Below, piece after piece: positions 10,626 through 21,905 of a stretch of DNA of 64,000 bases; position 1 is the stretch's first letter; each line of letters opens with the position of its first letter. This stretch comes from Apodemus sylvaticus (lineage: Eukaryota; Chordata; Mammalia; Rodentia; Muridae), in NCBI RefSeq assembly GCF_947179515.1, contig NC_067485.1:77394846-77458845 (forward strand), given 5' to 3'. Both the position numbers and the translations under genes were made by a program. The notes beneath the pieces were generated by a model. It made no database searches. It was not told the origin of the DNA and saw nothing but the letters and a program-made list of their open reading frames with translations.

Positions 10626-10765
10626 AAAGAGCATGTCAGATCCCTCAAAACTGGAGTCCCAGGTAGTTATGAGCCACCCATTGTGTACGGGTGCTGCGAA
10701 TCACACTCTGGTACTTCTGAAGAACAGCAAATGCTCTTAACCATTCAGTCATCAATCTAGCCCTG
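10565..10765 (-). repeat. B3-type SINE with (TG)n
   Basis: (TG)n at 10586-10622 marks the tail side of a minus-strand copy. The body and the head (GCTCTTAACCATTCAGTCAT, then CAATCTAGCC) match B3/B2 antisense. Confidence 0.8.
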
Positions 10766-11185
10766 TAGATAATTTTTAAGTCTCCCTTTTCCAAATTAGG
10801 TTACAATAAATACTTGTGACTCATTACTGTACTACAGCTAATGGAAGCCACTAAATAAGGGGGAAAGTGAGAAATATATTGAAGATAGAGGAGGAAGGAA
10901 AGTCAGAAGTGAGTCTTCTGATATTCTGGGAAAGTCATCAGAAAGAGCACAGGAGTGTTTGCCAGATAGGACGTCAGTACCTAGAGAGCCTATGTGTGGG
11001 GACGAGAATGGGAGACATCTTCCAAGAACAGGAAAAGAGATAAAGGCATAAACTAACAGAGGCTGAAAGAAGAACAGATTCATACAATAGAGGCAGAAGA
11101 AAGACTTGAACGAGAGAACAGGGAAAAGTAATAGAATAGGGAATCATTGGGTTTTGTTGGGTTATATTTTCAAGACCAGAAGAGG
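10766..11185. other. Unique DNA, no feature seen
   Basis: Purine-rich non-coding sequence without recognised elements. Confidence 0.45.
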
Positions 11186-11190
11186 TCACA

Positions 11191-11191
<1 letters not shown>

Positions 11192-11225
<34 letters not shown>
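11192..11225 (+). repeat. (TG)n microsatellite
   Basis: About 17 TG units followed by imperfect TGTC and TGCA units to about 11260. Confidence 0.96.
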
Positions 11226-11229
<4 letters not shown>

Positions 11230-11384
11230 CTGTCTGTCTGTGCATGTGCACATGTGTGTGCACTCTAATTTTGATGAGTGTACACATTCATATGCCCTTG
11301 CGCTACTGGAAGCCCAAGGAGGACTTCAGTGTTAGTCTCTATCACTCGTTTCACTCTTAGCCTGGAGCAGCACTGGTAGGTAGC

Positions 11385-11545
11385 AGGCCCCAGGAGATGC
11401 TAGTCCACAACCCAGAACAGGGGATTTATACATGTCTTTGTTGCTCTGCCCAGATTTCTACATTGTTGTTTCCTAATTTGAACTCAGGTCCTTGTGCTTG
11501 TGGGTGGCTCCTGCCTACTGCTTTGCCACCTCTCCAGCACCATCA
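11385..11545 (-). repeat. Possible RSINE/B4-like SINE, antisense
   Basis: TTGAACTCAGGTCCTTGTGC and TTTGCCACCTCTCCAGCACC fit the antisense head of tRNA/ID-type rodent SINEs. The remainder is poorly conserved. Confidence 0.4.
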
Positions 11546-13135
11546 CAGCATAAGCAAATGGTCGTGATGAGTCAAAAGTTAATAAAGACATAAATGGAGT
11601 AATTAGGATGAGATTCCAACAGGAAAAGAAAGTCATTAATAAAGATGACCCTAACGACCCTTCAGGATTAAAAGCAATAAGATGGGGAGGGGGACACTGC
11701 TTACAAAATCAGGGAGGACCTGTGTGGATATGATCTGTGTGGATATGATCATGTATGTATACTCCATGTTTTCTCTTAACTACTCTTCCTACATCAAAAA
11801 CCCCATCACATAATGGACTAATTAAACTATGCCAACACAATTAAGATTCATGGAGACATTAGGTGGTGTTTGTGTGCCTCTTCTTTGGGTCAGTCACAAG
11901 CTAGTAGCATCTGCTAATTCTCTCTAAGGAGAAACTTTCTCAAATGTCAGGAGTGAGTATAAAATTAGCCCTTGCAATAACCTCATTTATTCAGCTTTGC
12001 AATTCAGTCGTCTCAGCTTTCTTCGACATCAGGATGTGTGACCAGGATTTCTTGTTTATGTTAACATGTCGGATGCAGGCAGGATTGAAAAACTTCAGTG
12101 TCTTAGATATGGCTAGGAAACAAAACACAGCTACCCATCTTGGTTCCTGTACAGGACTCCTTTGTGTTCAGAGTTGCCTCTGAAGTTATTTTCGGAACAT
12201 CGTATGGATTTTTTCATTGAAACATCTGTGTTAACTTTTATTATCCCTGGTCTGCTTTGTAATTTTGGAAACAGATATAAAGAATGAGCAACCCAAAGCA
12301 CAGTAATATAGTGGGAAGCATCCTTCATAAGTCAATTGAGGAATTTAATAATCTCTTTAGAAATAAGCTCTGCAGCTATGAGAAAAATGTGTGGGTTAAA
12401 GGCCTTCCAATTAAGAAAGGTTTCTCTGTGGATTTATAGGCTGGTGGTTCACTCTTCCTGTTCGTGTTTCCATAGCAACTGTCAGGTAGATTTTCTGCTA
12501 CTTGCTAGGAAGTTGGAAATGTTGAGTCTGGTTGAGCCTTTTCAATTCAGTGAAGCTTAAATGAAATTCTTTGCAAGAAACTGGCATTTAGCCTGGGTCA
12601 TTTATTCATATCTAGAAGGAAAAAAAATCAATTATAGTAATCAAATGTGCAAATTTTTTATTGGAATTATTTTGGGTACATATTTTGTGCTGTAATCTAT
12701 TTTTAATGCCAGGGTGCTAAAGGTTTTAAGGCTGCAGCTGGCCTCTTTGCTATCTGATGGCTTGTGGCTTTAATTACAACCCAAGACATAGGAAGGCATG
12801 CCTTTTTTTGGTCTACTTTTTGCAAGCTATAATCACCCCTGGTGATATTCAGAAGCGAACGAGGATCCAGAAGGCTCATTAGCTTGAGACACCTATACTG
12901 CACAAAGCACTGTGTACAACCTTTTCTTCTTTTTATTTTTCTTGTCCCATTGGTTATTTGGATTAAAGCTTGGGGATATAAATAATGTAGATGCTATTAT
13001 TTAAACTTCCTGTGAGTACAGTGTCTTCGTTTTCTCTTCAGATTAAACCCAGTTGGGCGTCACTCTCTGTGGTTAATTTCAACCCACATTGACTGATGCC
13101 TGACAGCTTCGCGTAGGATGGTCTCTTTTAATCCT
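11546..13135. other. Unique AT-rich DNA, repeat-poor
   Basis: This is one of the longest stretches in the window without a recognised transposon. It holds several TAAT-core homeodomain-like sites and an RFX X-box-like motif at 12466-12479. Repeat poverty and motif content would suit a conserved non-coding element near 12.3-12.9 kb, but that is inference. No coding exon is supported. Confidence 0.4.
12466..12479 (+). promoter_or_regulatory. RFX X-box-like motif
   Basis: GTTTCCATAGCAAC fits the RFX X-box pattern of two half-sites, GTNRCC and RGYAAC, with two spacer bases; only the R position of the left half (T) deviates. Function is untested. Confidence 0.4.
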
Positions 13136-13559
13136 TAAAAGAGGAAAAGAAAGAAAGAAATATCAAGCCTGTCGGAGGGCAAAGGGAGGAGTGCTTTATG
13201 TAACATACAACATGCGCCATACAAAGGACAGACATCTGAGGGGCATTACTCAATGCGTCCTTTTGATAGCCTCTTTGCTCACTCGCACACAAACATCAGC
13301 TTCTACAGAAAATAAGGCACAGTCTTTGCCTCACAGGGTCCTGGGTTTTTGTCTGCCAGCCTCCCTGTGGATGTTCCTTATGCGCCATTTACAGCAGCGC
13401 CTTCAGACAGACATTTCAGAGCATTTCATTCTGTCCATCTCCTTTTCTCTTGTCATTTATAAGTGTAGCACACCTATATCTATTATGTTGACAGTTCTTA
13501 ATGCTATAATTGATGACTGGTAATAATGCAAGCAAAGGAAAGACACAGAGAGAGAATAT

Positions 13560-13605
13560 GACAGAGACAGAAACAGGAAGACAGAAAGACAGACAGCAAG
13601 ATAGA
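13560..13605 (+). repeat. (ACAG)n-like purine-rich tract
   Basis: Imperfect GACAGA and AGACAG units. A short C run lies nearby at 13632-13643. Confidence 0.75.
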
Positions 13606-13644
13606 TTTTAAGTCAGAGTTGAAATGTCCTTCCCCCCCCCCTCC

Positions 13645-14690
13645 TTTTTGGTCTAGAAACTGTGCTTTCTTCTGTTAAGCTAAATAAAAACTTTCTCAGG
13701 AGAGCAATTGAAGTCGAAGGAAGCTCACTCTTCAGTCACTCTACTAGGAAGTGGAAATGAAGTCGCTCGGCCCTGCTCTCAACTTTATTTACTCTAAAAG
13801 GTGGGCAATTTTCTCTTAGAATCAATTGTACTTGGAGCAGCATGGTTCACTCAGAAGAAGATATATCTGTGCTCAGGAGCAGAAAGAGGAGGAGAGCTCT
13901 GTTCAGGGTGCTTGTGGCCGAGGGCTGAGAGATGAGCTGAGGTGCAGAAAGGCATGACAGGATACAGATGCATAAACACAGGCATCATTTGGCTCGAGAC
14001 AGACATGCTGACTCATGCTTTTGTCCGTGAGAAGCAAGTCACTATCGGTAAAGTAAGGAATCTGGATGCCCCCTCTTGGGAGACGCAAGAACCCCTAGAC
14101 TTTGGCCAACAGTGTCCAGAGGATCAATGTCATGTCCTCCTTGTTGCCAACTCTGCCCCCATTTGTACATCAGCTGGGAGCTCTCCCCCACTGGCTCTTC
14201 CTGCAAGAGAAGCAGGTGCCTAGCTGGGAATGTAACAGCATTTGAGGCAGGCACTCGTCCTACCTGAGGCTCCATCTTAGCTGAGTAGGCTGTTACGTAA
14301 ATGCCCCTACATCCTTAGCTCTCAGGTCCTTACAACCTCTACTGCTTGATGATCTCTAAGCTTCCTACCTGGCTCAAGCTCTATCCTTACAAACGTTTGC
14401 TCTTAGAGTAATGGAAAGCCCCTACCTCCAAATTGGCTTCACTGTGAGACATCCTTTTTAGGACTCTAGCAATCAACCTCAAGTTTCTTCATTTTTCTAA
14501 GGTTTCTTTGGTACAGCAATGACATGGGTAGAATTGTATCTCTGTCATGTTCCCATAGTTCCACGTTTCAAAAAGCTGAGGGAAGAGCCAAGTCTTAGAG
14601 TTCCATCCCAGTCAAAGAAAGATAGTTAGTGAAATCCTGTCTCAAAACAATAAAATAGAAACAATTCTGAGTCAGGAATTTTAACTTTGG
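13645..14690. other. Unique DNA, no feature seen
   Basis: Overlapping open frames near 13.9-14.3 kb on both strands have no recognisable domain. They lie on opposite strands of the same DNA, which argues for chance. Confidence 0.45.
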
Positions 14691-14694
14691 TTAG

Positions 14695-14783
14695 TAACCC
14701 TGTCCCTGTGCTTGAGGCCTTGTCTATCTACTGGAGGTGAACTCTTTCCCCACTGTTAGCATTTTACCTAAGGTTAAACCCCA
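14695..14783 (-). mobile_element. Inverted 5' segment of an L1 3' UTR
   Basis: Matches in order the antisense block at 2690-2760: a CCTTGTCTATCTACTGGAGG analogue, then ACTGTTAGCATTTTACCTAA. It lies head-to-head with the plus-strand 3' UTR that follows, indicating 5' inversion of one short L1 copy. Confidence 0.65.
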
Positions 14784-15115
14784 AGGAGTCAGAAGACCAG
14801 CTATCACAATTGACCCAGACCACTCAGTGCTCCGAGAGACCGAGCCCCAAACCAGAAGCATACATGGGCTCATCCACAGCCCCTGGCACATATGTAGCAG
14901 AGATCTGCCTGGTATGGCCTCAGTGGGAGAAGATGCACTTAATCCTCATGAGTATTGAGGCCTCCGGGAAGGGGGAGGACTGGTAGGGGGAGCCCTGACT
15001 CAGAGGCAAGGGGGAGGAGGAATAAGATGAGGAACTGTGGCAGGGGGAGAGAGGGGAGCGCCTACTGGAATGTAAATAAATAAAATAATTTAAATAAAAA
15101 AGAATAAAATAAAAC
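14784..15115 (+). mobile_element. L1 3' end, Lx-like
   Basis: Plus-strand 3' UTR with CACATATGTAGCAGAGATCT, TGGCCTCAGTGGGAGAAGAT, a G-rich tract, and an A-rich tail beginning AATAAATAAAATAA. 5'-truncated and, with the preceding segment, inverted. Confidence 0.8.
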
Positions 15116-15227
15116 TGTCTTAAGCTATATACATTCAAAGCCCACTCCCAATGATTTACTTTCTCCATCAAGGCTTCATAAGCACTTCATAAATGCTTAT
15201 ATATAATACCATAACTTCCTTAAGCAT

Positions 15228-15272
15228 CAGCGGCGGCGGTGACAGCGGCGGTGGCGGCAGCGGCGGCGGCAA
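15228..15272 (+). repeat. Imperfect (CGG/GGC)n repeat
   Basis: A 45-base GC-rich run of AGC, GGC, GGT and GAC triplets in an otherwise AT-rich neighbourhood. It is too short for a CpG island, and both flanks return abruptly to AT-rich sequence. No coding frame surrounds it. Confidence 0.9.
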
Positions 15273-16830
15273 CCTGATACCACGTATTTAAATATGTGAA
15301 ACTAAGGCCGACATCCATTATTCAAACCACAACAAAAACAAAGCAAACATAAACACCAAAAACATAAACAGCAGATAAAATCATTTAGATGCAAACAAAA
15401 TCTCAACAGTAGAGTCCAACACTAGAAAACTGTTTCATAATTATTAGCTTACAGAACTGCCATTGCCGAATGTCTAATGGTGTTACAAAGAGCTCAGAGC
15501 TGAAATCCTCCGGAAGCCTGTTGAAATTGCTTCTCTGCCATGTGGCCACAAGTAACCTTTAAAATGAGTGGAACCTGCTTCTCTTGTGCTAAAGCAATGG
15601 AAGTCACACCTGATCCCTACTGCAGCTACTTCATGTCGACCTCTTTGCAGGAGTGTTTTCTTCTGACCTGTTACCATGTTGATTCCTTAAACATCTTAAT
15701 TATTCTTATGGTAAAGTTACTATTGTGAGCCTACCACATGTATACAATTTTCCCCCATCTTACTATCATTTTTCTGTAGAATGTTCTTTTCCTTTATTCA
15801 TCCCTGAGGGAAAGGATGTTTATTTGATGCCAGAATTCTTGGAATAGCATATGGAAAGTAAAACGGCGATTAACTCATCCCCTTCCAGTCTTGGTGAGTG
15901 TTTATGAAATGTTACTAACAACAAAGGTGACTCGGACTTGCCAGGATAAGATGTCCTGGCATGAAGAAGGCCTGTTGTACTGTCATATGGGAAGGGCGCT
16001 GAAGGAAGATGTCTTTAAAGCACCTATAACCCTGCGACTCCTCTTCCCACTTTGTTCAGGGATACATCTTTTGACAGAGCCTGAAGTGCTGGAGATGTTC
16101 TGTATCTCTTGTTCCAAATATATATTTGGATTTTTTTTTTAATTCATCAATCCTCGGCATGTTTCTAATCCCTTTGTTAAGTTTGCAGTCTCCTGCAGTT
16201 GCCAACGGTGGAATTATTTGTGTCAAAACTGCCCCTTTCAGATTGGCTAACTTGAAGATCAGAGCATTCTGCACAAGAAAAGGCTTCCTGGCTCAATGTG
16301 TCAGCTCCGTTTCATGTAGCTAGATCTTTCAATTTGTAGCATAACCCCTGCAGCACTAGAGAGAAAGGATGGTCTGTCTGAAATGCTGAACTGCGGTCAC
16401 CCCTGCCTACCATTATATTTCCACGGGCATTTCTATAAAAAGCTGCCAAAGCAAGGGCTCTGAGGTCTGACACCTGGAATGGTTGCCATCGCTCAAAGGC
16501 ACCCCTTTCCCCAGCTCTTGCTGATCTGCCCTATCCCTTCCTGTCTTTTAACACACATCCATAGCTCTATATTTAGGTGGATGACCACAGACACCCACGC
16601 AGCGCCAGACACTTCTCACTCTTCTCTGGACAGTTTCCCCTGTGAGTCCGATGCCAACTCAAAGGAGCTCCATTTCCGTCTCAGCTGAAACACTTACTGA
16701 GTGATAGGACATACTTTTCTGGAGCTCCTCGATGTGATGTCTCACTGTCCGTAAAATAATAAACAATGGTGAACTGATTTCTGCCAGGTATGGTGCTGAG
16801 TGCATTATGTATGTGACCATGTTCGTGTAG
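15273..16830. other. Unique DNA, repeat-poor
   Basis: No young repeat is seen. A short MIR-like match may lie at 16785-16825 (CTGCCAGGTATGGTGCTGAG) but is too brief to call. The 16.1-16.3 kb part is balanced in composition and could be conserved non-coding DNA; this is not testable here. Confidence 0.4.
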
Positions 16831-16989
16831 AAATTCCCTTAAATTTTTTCAAAAACAATAATTTTATATTTTGAGATTATAATTACATCACTGCCCTTCC
16901 CCGTTCCTCCCTAAACACCCTGCCATATAGGCTTTATCCCCTCTTTGCTTTCATTCAAATTCATGACCACTTTGTGCATTGTCATTATA

Positions 16990-17060
16990 CACATGTGGGT
17001 ATGTATGTATGCCTGCATATATACATATATATACATATGTATACACATGTATATGCATTT
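16990..17060 (+). repeat. (TATG/TACA)n-like tract in the L1 3' UTR
   Basis: Imperfect alternating purine-pyrimidine repeat of TATG, ATAC and TATA units. Confidence 0.8.
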
Positions 17061-18409
17061 ATTCCTAAATACACAAATACAACCTGCTCAGTCTGTATAA
17101 TTATACTTGTATATATGGGTCAGGGCTGACCATTTGGTATTGGATAGCAAGTCAGTGTGCTCTTCCTTGAAAAAGACTATTTTTCCCACTCTCAGCATTC
17201 CTTGGTTGTCTGTAGATTTTCTCCACAGTGGAGGCCTCAGGAGCTTTCCAGATATGTTAGCATGTTAATAGATGTCCTCCAAGGTCATTTAATGCTTAGA
17301 CAGTCATGTTGGTGAGACTTTATGATATTGCTTTACATATTACTAAAAAAAAAAAAACATAATCTTACAGCAAATGCTCTGACTCTCACAACATTTCTAG
17401 TCTGTCTTCTACAATGTTCCCAAGCCCTAGGTGCATGAGTGTTTTGTAGACGTATATGTGGGATTGGGCTCCATAGATCTGTCCTATGATTAGTTGTGGT
17501 TTCTCAGTAATGGCCTCTTTCTGTTACAAAATATTCTTGACAAAGAGTGAAGACTAGACTTAACTGTGAGTAGAAGGAAAGTTGGAGTATAAGTAGGGAT
17601 ATTCTGTTTTAACCAAGTGATGGTTAAAGGGTCTCCTCTACAATCCATGATTTCTCACTAGCCCTATGAAGTTGGCTATGTTTCCAGTACCAGGTATGCA
17701 CTGCCCCTTCTTGAGCAAGTCTCAAGTCCATTAAAGAGCTGTTACTTACTGCCCAGGTCTGTGTACCACTTTAGTAGCCTTGAGGATTTCATGTCATGCT
17801 GGTCACTGTTGTGATTCACAGGTGACTATCAGTTGCTTCTCTCCCTTGGAGGCTTACATCGTGCCTTCTAGTACCACAAAAGCTAGTAGTCCTCAGGGAA
17901 GAGGCTTTAGGTCAGTGGCTGAAATGTCTGAAGTGTCTGAAGTGCCTGGTGTCTTCAGCAATCAAGACTTGTCTTTCACTTCAGAGGAATGAAGAGAGGC
18001 AACCAAGGACAAGAGCAATAGCCTGTAATATGTTGAGAAATCTCTCGGACAACCCTGACCAGTGCTTCAAGAGTGCTTCTCATGCCTGGTATCAGTGTTG
18101 TTGTGGGTGGTGGTGTTGTTGTTAGAACTTCTTTGGCTCTTGAAGGTAACATTGTCATCCTAGATGTGAATTTGTCCTTTAAACTCTATGCATACTTATC
18201 CACAGACTAAGATGTATTATAGGTACACATAGCTAGATAGTTGATAGTATAATTCCTTAGGAGTTTCTTAGACAGCCTTGGTGGTATTTTAACCTCCTCC
18301 TAATTAAACCACCACAATGTAATCCTATATACTCCATCAGACTGCTTTTATTATCCTCTGTTCCCCCACCCTGACTATGGTCCCTTTTAATGTCCAGGTT
18401 TCTGTAGTT

Positions 18410-18482
18410 TATATACATATATATTATATATAATATATAATATAATATAATATAATATAATATAATATAATATAATATATAT
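18410..18482 (+). repeat. (TATAA)n pentanucleotide microsatellite
   Basis: About ten near-perfect 5-base units flanked by TA-rich sequence, inside the old antisense L1. Confidence 0.95.
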
Positions 18483-19129
18483 TGTTTTTCTGCTTCTGGC
18501 CTACCTCACTCATTATGATCGTTTCTACTTTCATTTACTTGTAAAGTTCATGGTTATATTTTTAATAACTGAATAGAATTGCATATTGCAGATGTACCAC
18601 ATTTGCATTATTCACACATCAGATATTTTGAAAGATGCTTGGGCTGTCTTTATTTGCAAGATATTGTAAATATAGCAGCAAAGAACACGGCTGAACAAGT
18701 ATCTGAGGAATATGATGTCGAGCCCTTTGGGCACATGCCAAGTAGTGGTATAGCTGGGTCATATGGGAGATGTATTTTAGTTTTTTGAGGAACTTTCCAT
18801 ATTGATTTACACAGTGTCTACCCCAGTTTGCAGTCGCACCGAGTGAAGAAGAGTCACCTCTTCCTTTCATAGACTCCAGCCTTTGTTCTCAGTTGTTTTG
18901 TTGATTGCTGCCATTCTGATCTCTTCAGTTCCCTAATTATTAAAGAAGATGAATATTTTTCTACAGTCTACTTGTGAAACAGATATTTTTGCAAAAGAGG
19001 AAATCAAGGGATATTAGGGCCTCAGTGGTAAAGTTTCAGTTTGAACTTAGAGCCTGTGAGGAATAACAGTGATTAGGATAAAGGAATGTGGTAACTCAAG
19101 TAAGCATTTTGTTTCTAGGTGTTTAGAGG

Positions 19130-19480
19130 GATGGGGTGGAGCTTTAGAGATAGCTGGCATGTAGAACATCAACTGAGGGAATGTGGGATTTGCCACACAA
19201 TATGGTGGAGGCTCTGAGGGCACAAAAGGAGGAACACAGAAGCCTGCTCGTGCAAGCTTGTCCTGCCAGCTCTGCTTCCAGGCTGCCCTGTGTGAACCAG
19301 CTTTCTGTGACACAGCCTTTCATCATAATGGTCTGCTTCACAACAGACCCCAAAACATGGAGTCAAGAGAAAGCACACTGACATCTCAGAAACCATGAGC
19401 TGAAATAAACCTTCCCTTCCTCTATTTTAGCTAATGAATCAAATGATTTCATTTGTGTTACCAGAAGTTAAGACATAGAC
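19130..19480 (+). mobile_element. MaLR-type LTR fragment, decayed
   Basis: The tail GAAACCATGAGCTGAAATAA, then AACCTTCCC, and a later GTGTTACCAGAAGTTAAGAC, are the hallmark 3' part of MT/ORR1-family MaLR LTRs. The 5' half is less clear. Confidence 0.6.
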
Positions 19481-19639
19481 TTTGCAATGTAGGATGAGTT
19501 CAGTCTCCCTCAGCTACATAGCCAGTCTTCTTTTTATCTTTTAAATGTTGACCCAGGATTTCAGATTTCTTTGGCTATAATGACCTAAAGTTTACCCTGT
19601 AACCTGTTTTAATTGCTCTAGGTGAATTTATTTTATTTT

Positions 19640-19838
19640 AAGTATATTATTGTTTTGTCTCTGTGTGGAAGTGTACCACGTGTGTTCCTCGTACCTTTGT
19701 AGGTCAAAAGATGGTGTTAGGTCTCCTGTTACTATAGTTATAGTAGTGTTCTACCACATGGATGCTGAAGAGTGAATCCAGGTCTTCTGCAAGAGCAACC
19801 TGTTCTTTCCTCTTGAGACATCTCTCAATTTCTTGTAT
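19640..19838 (-). repeat. B3-type SINE, antisense
   Basis: Body with TAGGTCAAAAGATGGTGTTA and GGATGCTGAAGAGTGAATCC, head AACCTGTTCTTTCCTCTTGA. Strongly diverged. Confidence 0.65.
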
Positions 19839-19841
19839 GTC

Positions 19842-19915
19842 AGCTCTAAATGCAGTCTTCCTGCCTCAGCTAGCATGTCATGTAGCTGGAATTACAGGCC
19901 TGTACAAGGCCCCAC
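19842..19915 (-). repeat. B1-family fragment, antisense
   Basis: CTTCCTGCCTCAGCTAGCAT followed by CTGGAATTACAGGCCTGTAC matches the antisense left part of B1/proto-B1. Only a partial copy. Confidence 0.55.
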
Positions 19916-21735
19916 TGATTCTCCTTTTAAATATTGTCTGACAGCTATTTGTCATAGCAGTACAACATTAACAGAACCCACATGTTGAATTAGAAGTAAC
20001 TTCTTTGCTTTAATATGTTTTTTGTAATGTAAGTTAGAAATGTATTTACTATTTCAGTTATTACTATGAACAGAATTTATGGTCTATACAATTAAAAAAT
20101 ATGCAACCATGTATCTAGAGAGAAATACAAGGTTAAGGATTTACAAGACTCTAGCCAAATGAACTGATCCATGTATAATTTTATCCTAAGAGTCTGTTTA
20201 AGGACCCATTGTTTGGTATAGACCTTGGATTCATTAACAATTAACTTGTGGCCTACCACACTATGTCTTGTACCTGAATAAAATTTTTTATGACACATGG
20301 ATTTTTCTCTGAAGGGGGCATCATAAACTTCTTGTATACAGTAAGTCTCACAGCACTTTACGACTACAGTTATGGGTCATTTGAAATACCAAAATCACTA
20401 TAAAGAAGAAAAACATAAAAACACAGTGACAAAGAGATCAAAAACAGTCATGTGTTATAAGTGTGAGAACAGATCCAGAAAGCCATCCTTATCTGACCTC
20501 ACCTCATAATGCTCCCTGAACTCAATTGTAGATTTTATAAACTGTGATGGACAGGTAGCTGAGCTAGTGGCTAGGTGCTGAAATGGCGTAGTTCTGAATA
20601 TGTTGTTATAGAAGATAACATGAAAAATGGCATAAGGGCTAGCAACATTGTTGTTATTTGATTATTTAAAAATGTAAATGCTCTGGCCTCCCTGGCACCT
20701 GATTAACTAAGTCTATGTTTTTAATCTATTGAGCTTCTTGTCAAAGACAGAGAAGCAGGCCATTGCCACACCAACTTTAATACCCAGTTACTAGTGTTTC
20801 ATGATATTGAATATCCCTTCATTTTCTCCTCAATCATAAATCTAGCTGCAGCTTTTCCATGATGGTCACCTTGTCATGTAGCGTACATGTCAGATGACAG
20901 CTTTCCTTGCTAACTGGCCCAAATACATATATGAGAATTTTAAATAGTTCAGTTTGTTGTTTTTTTTACGCTAAAGCTTCTACCCTATATATTTACCTAA
21001 TTCTGAAGTTCATAACTCTCCAACTTAGGCGATTACTATTTTATCAAAAGATTCAGTTTAGAGTCTTATTTTTCACATTTAAGTTCTCTTAACATAGTTT
21101 CTCAGCCTGTTGGCTATTGGATAATAGAACACTGCTCTAATTCATATAACCATCATAGAGATCTAACGAGAAAGCGAGGTTGTGCTTTCTGTAGTTTAGA
21201 GTTACTTTCTTGCTTTCACAGCAGTAACAGCTCACAGTACTAATTCTCTTAAAATCAGTAATCCATTAATACATAAAAATATATGTGTGTTTCAATATTC
21301 AAGCACAGAAAAATATTCTATATATGAGGTGTTGTGTGTCTAGAACTATAGCTGAAGTCTCTGAAATCAGCTCACATCTTTTTGCTACTGAATATTTGAT
21401 GCTTCCAGAGTGACAGATAGCTAGACATTCTGGTTTCTTTATGAAGTCTGAAGTTATTTCAATGCATAGAAAGTACTTGGACCATTTTTAGTGAAAATGT
21501 CATCCTTGGCATTTATGAGAGTACCTAAAACCAACACGCTCCCCAAGAAACCTCACCTCGTATCACCTTTGCAAAGCAGGGGTGGCTGTCCTAGTAAACG
21601 GCCAGTCTTGTCATCTATTGCTGCACTGCATTTACCATAATATATTTTACAAGCATATAAATGGATAGCTGTAGCTGATAATCCTGACTCCCCTTGGATT
21701 CAGAATCTGATTAGCCTTCTGCTTTTTAATAAAAG
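19916..21735. other. Unique AT-rich DNA, no feature seen
   Basis: No recognised repeat, no coding exon. Short frames look random. Confidence 0.45.
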
Positions 21736-21737
21736 AA

Positions 21738-21905
21738 TATGGCTAGAGAGATAGCTCACAAATTAAAAACACTTGCTGTTATTGTAGATAATTGACTATA
21801 ACTCCAGTTATGGGGGATCTGATGTATTTTTCTAGCCTCTGTGAGACCAGAAAATGGCACAGGCATACACCTAAAAAATGAGGAATAGTGTATGTAATTC
21901 TTGAA
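21738..21905 (+). repeat. B3-type SINE, internally deleted
   Basis: Head GGCTAGAGAGATAGCTCACA, then AACTCCAGTTATGGGGGATC and a tail with GGCACAGGCATACACC. The B-box region is missing, so Pol III activity is unlikely. Confidence 0.75.

Larger units (their letters stand above)
16835..18970 (-). mobile_element. Old rodent L1 3' end, antisense (ORF2 C-terminus plus long 3' UTR)
   Basis: From 18480 to 18970 the minus strand encodes a decayed ORF2 C-terminus. Translated pieces such as KFLKKLKYISHMTQLYHYL line up with the KSVWRFLRKLGTLLPEDPAI region of younger copies. From 16835 to 18480 the 3' UTR follows, with blocks such as TACAACCTGCTCAGTCTGTA and GGGCTGACCATTTGGTATTG that I know from many mouse loci. 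The continuity of ORF2 and UTR supports one element. Many indels and stops indicate age. Two internal simple repeats have grown (16990-17060 and 18410-18482). Confidence 0.8.

Noticed and set aside
16785..16825. MIR-like match CTGCCAGGTATGGTGCTGAG
   Set aside because: Only about 40 bases match; too short to distinguish from chance.
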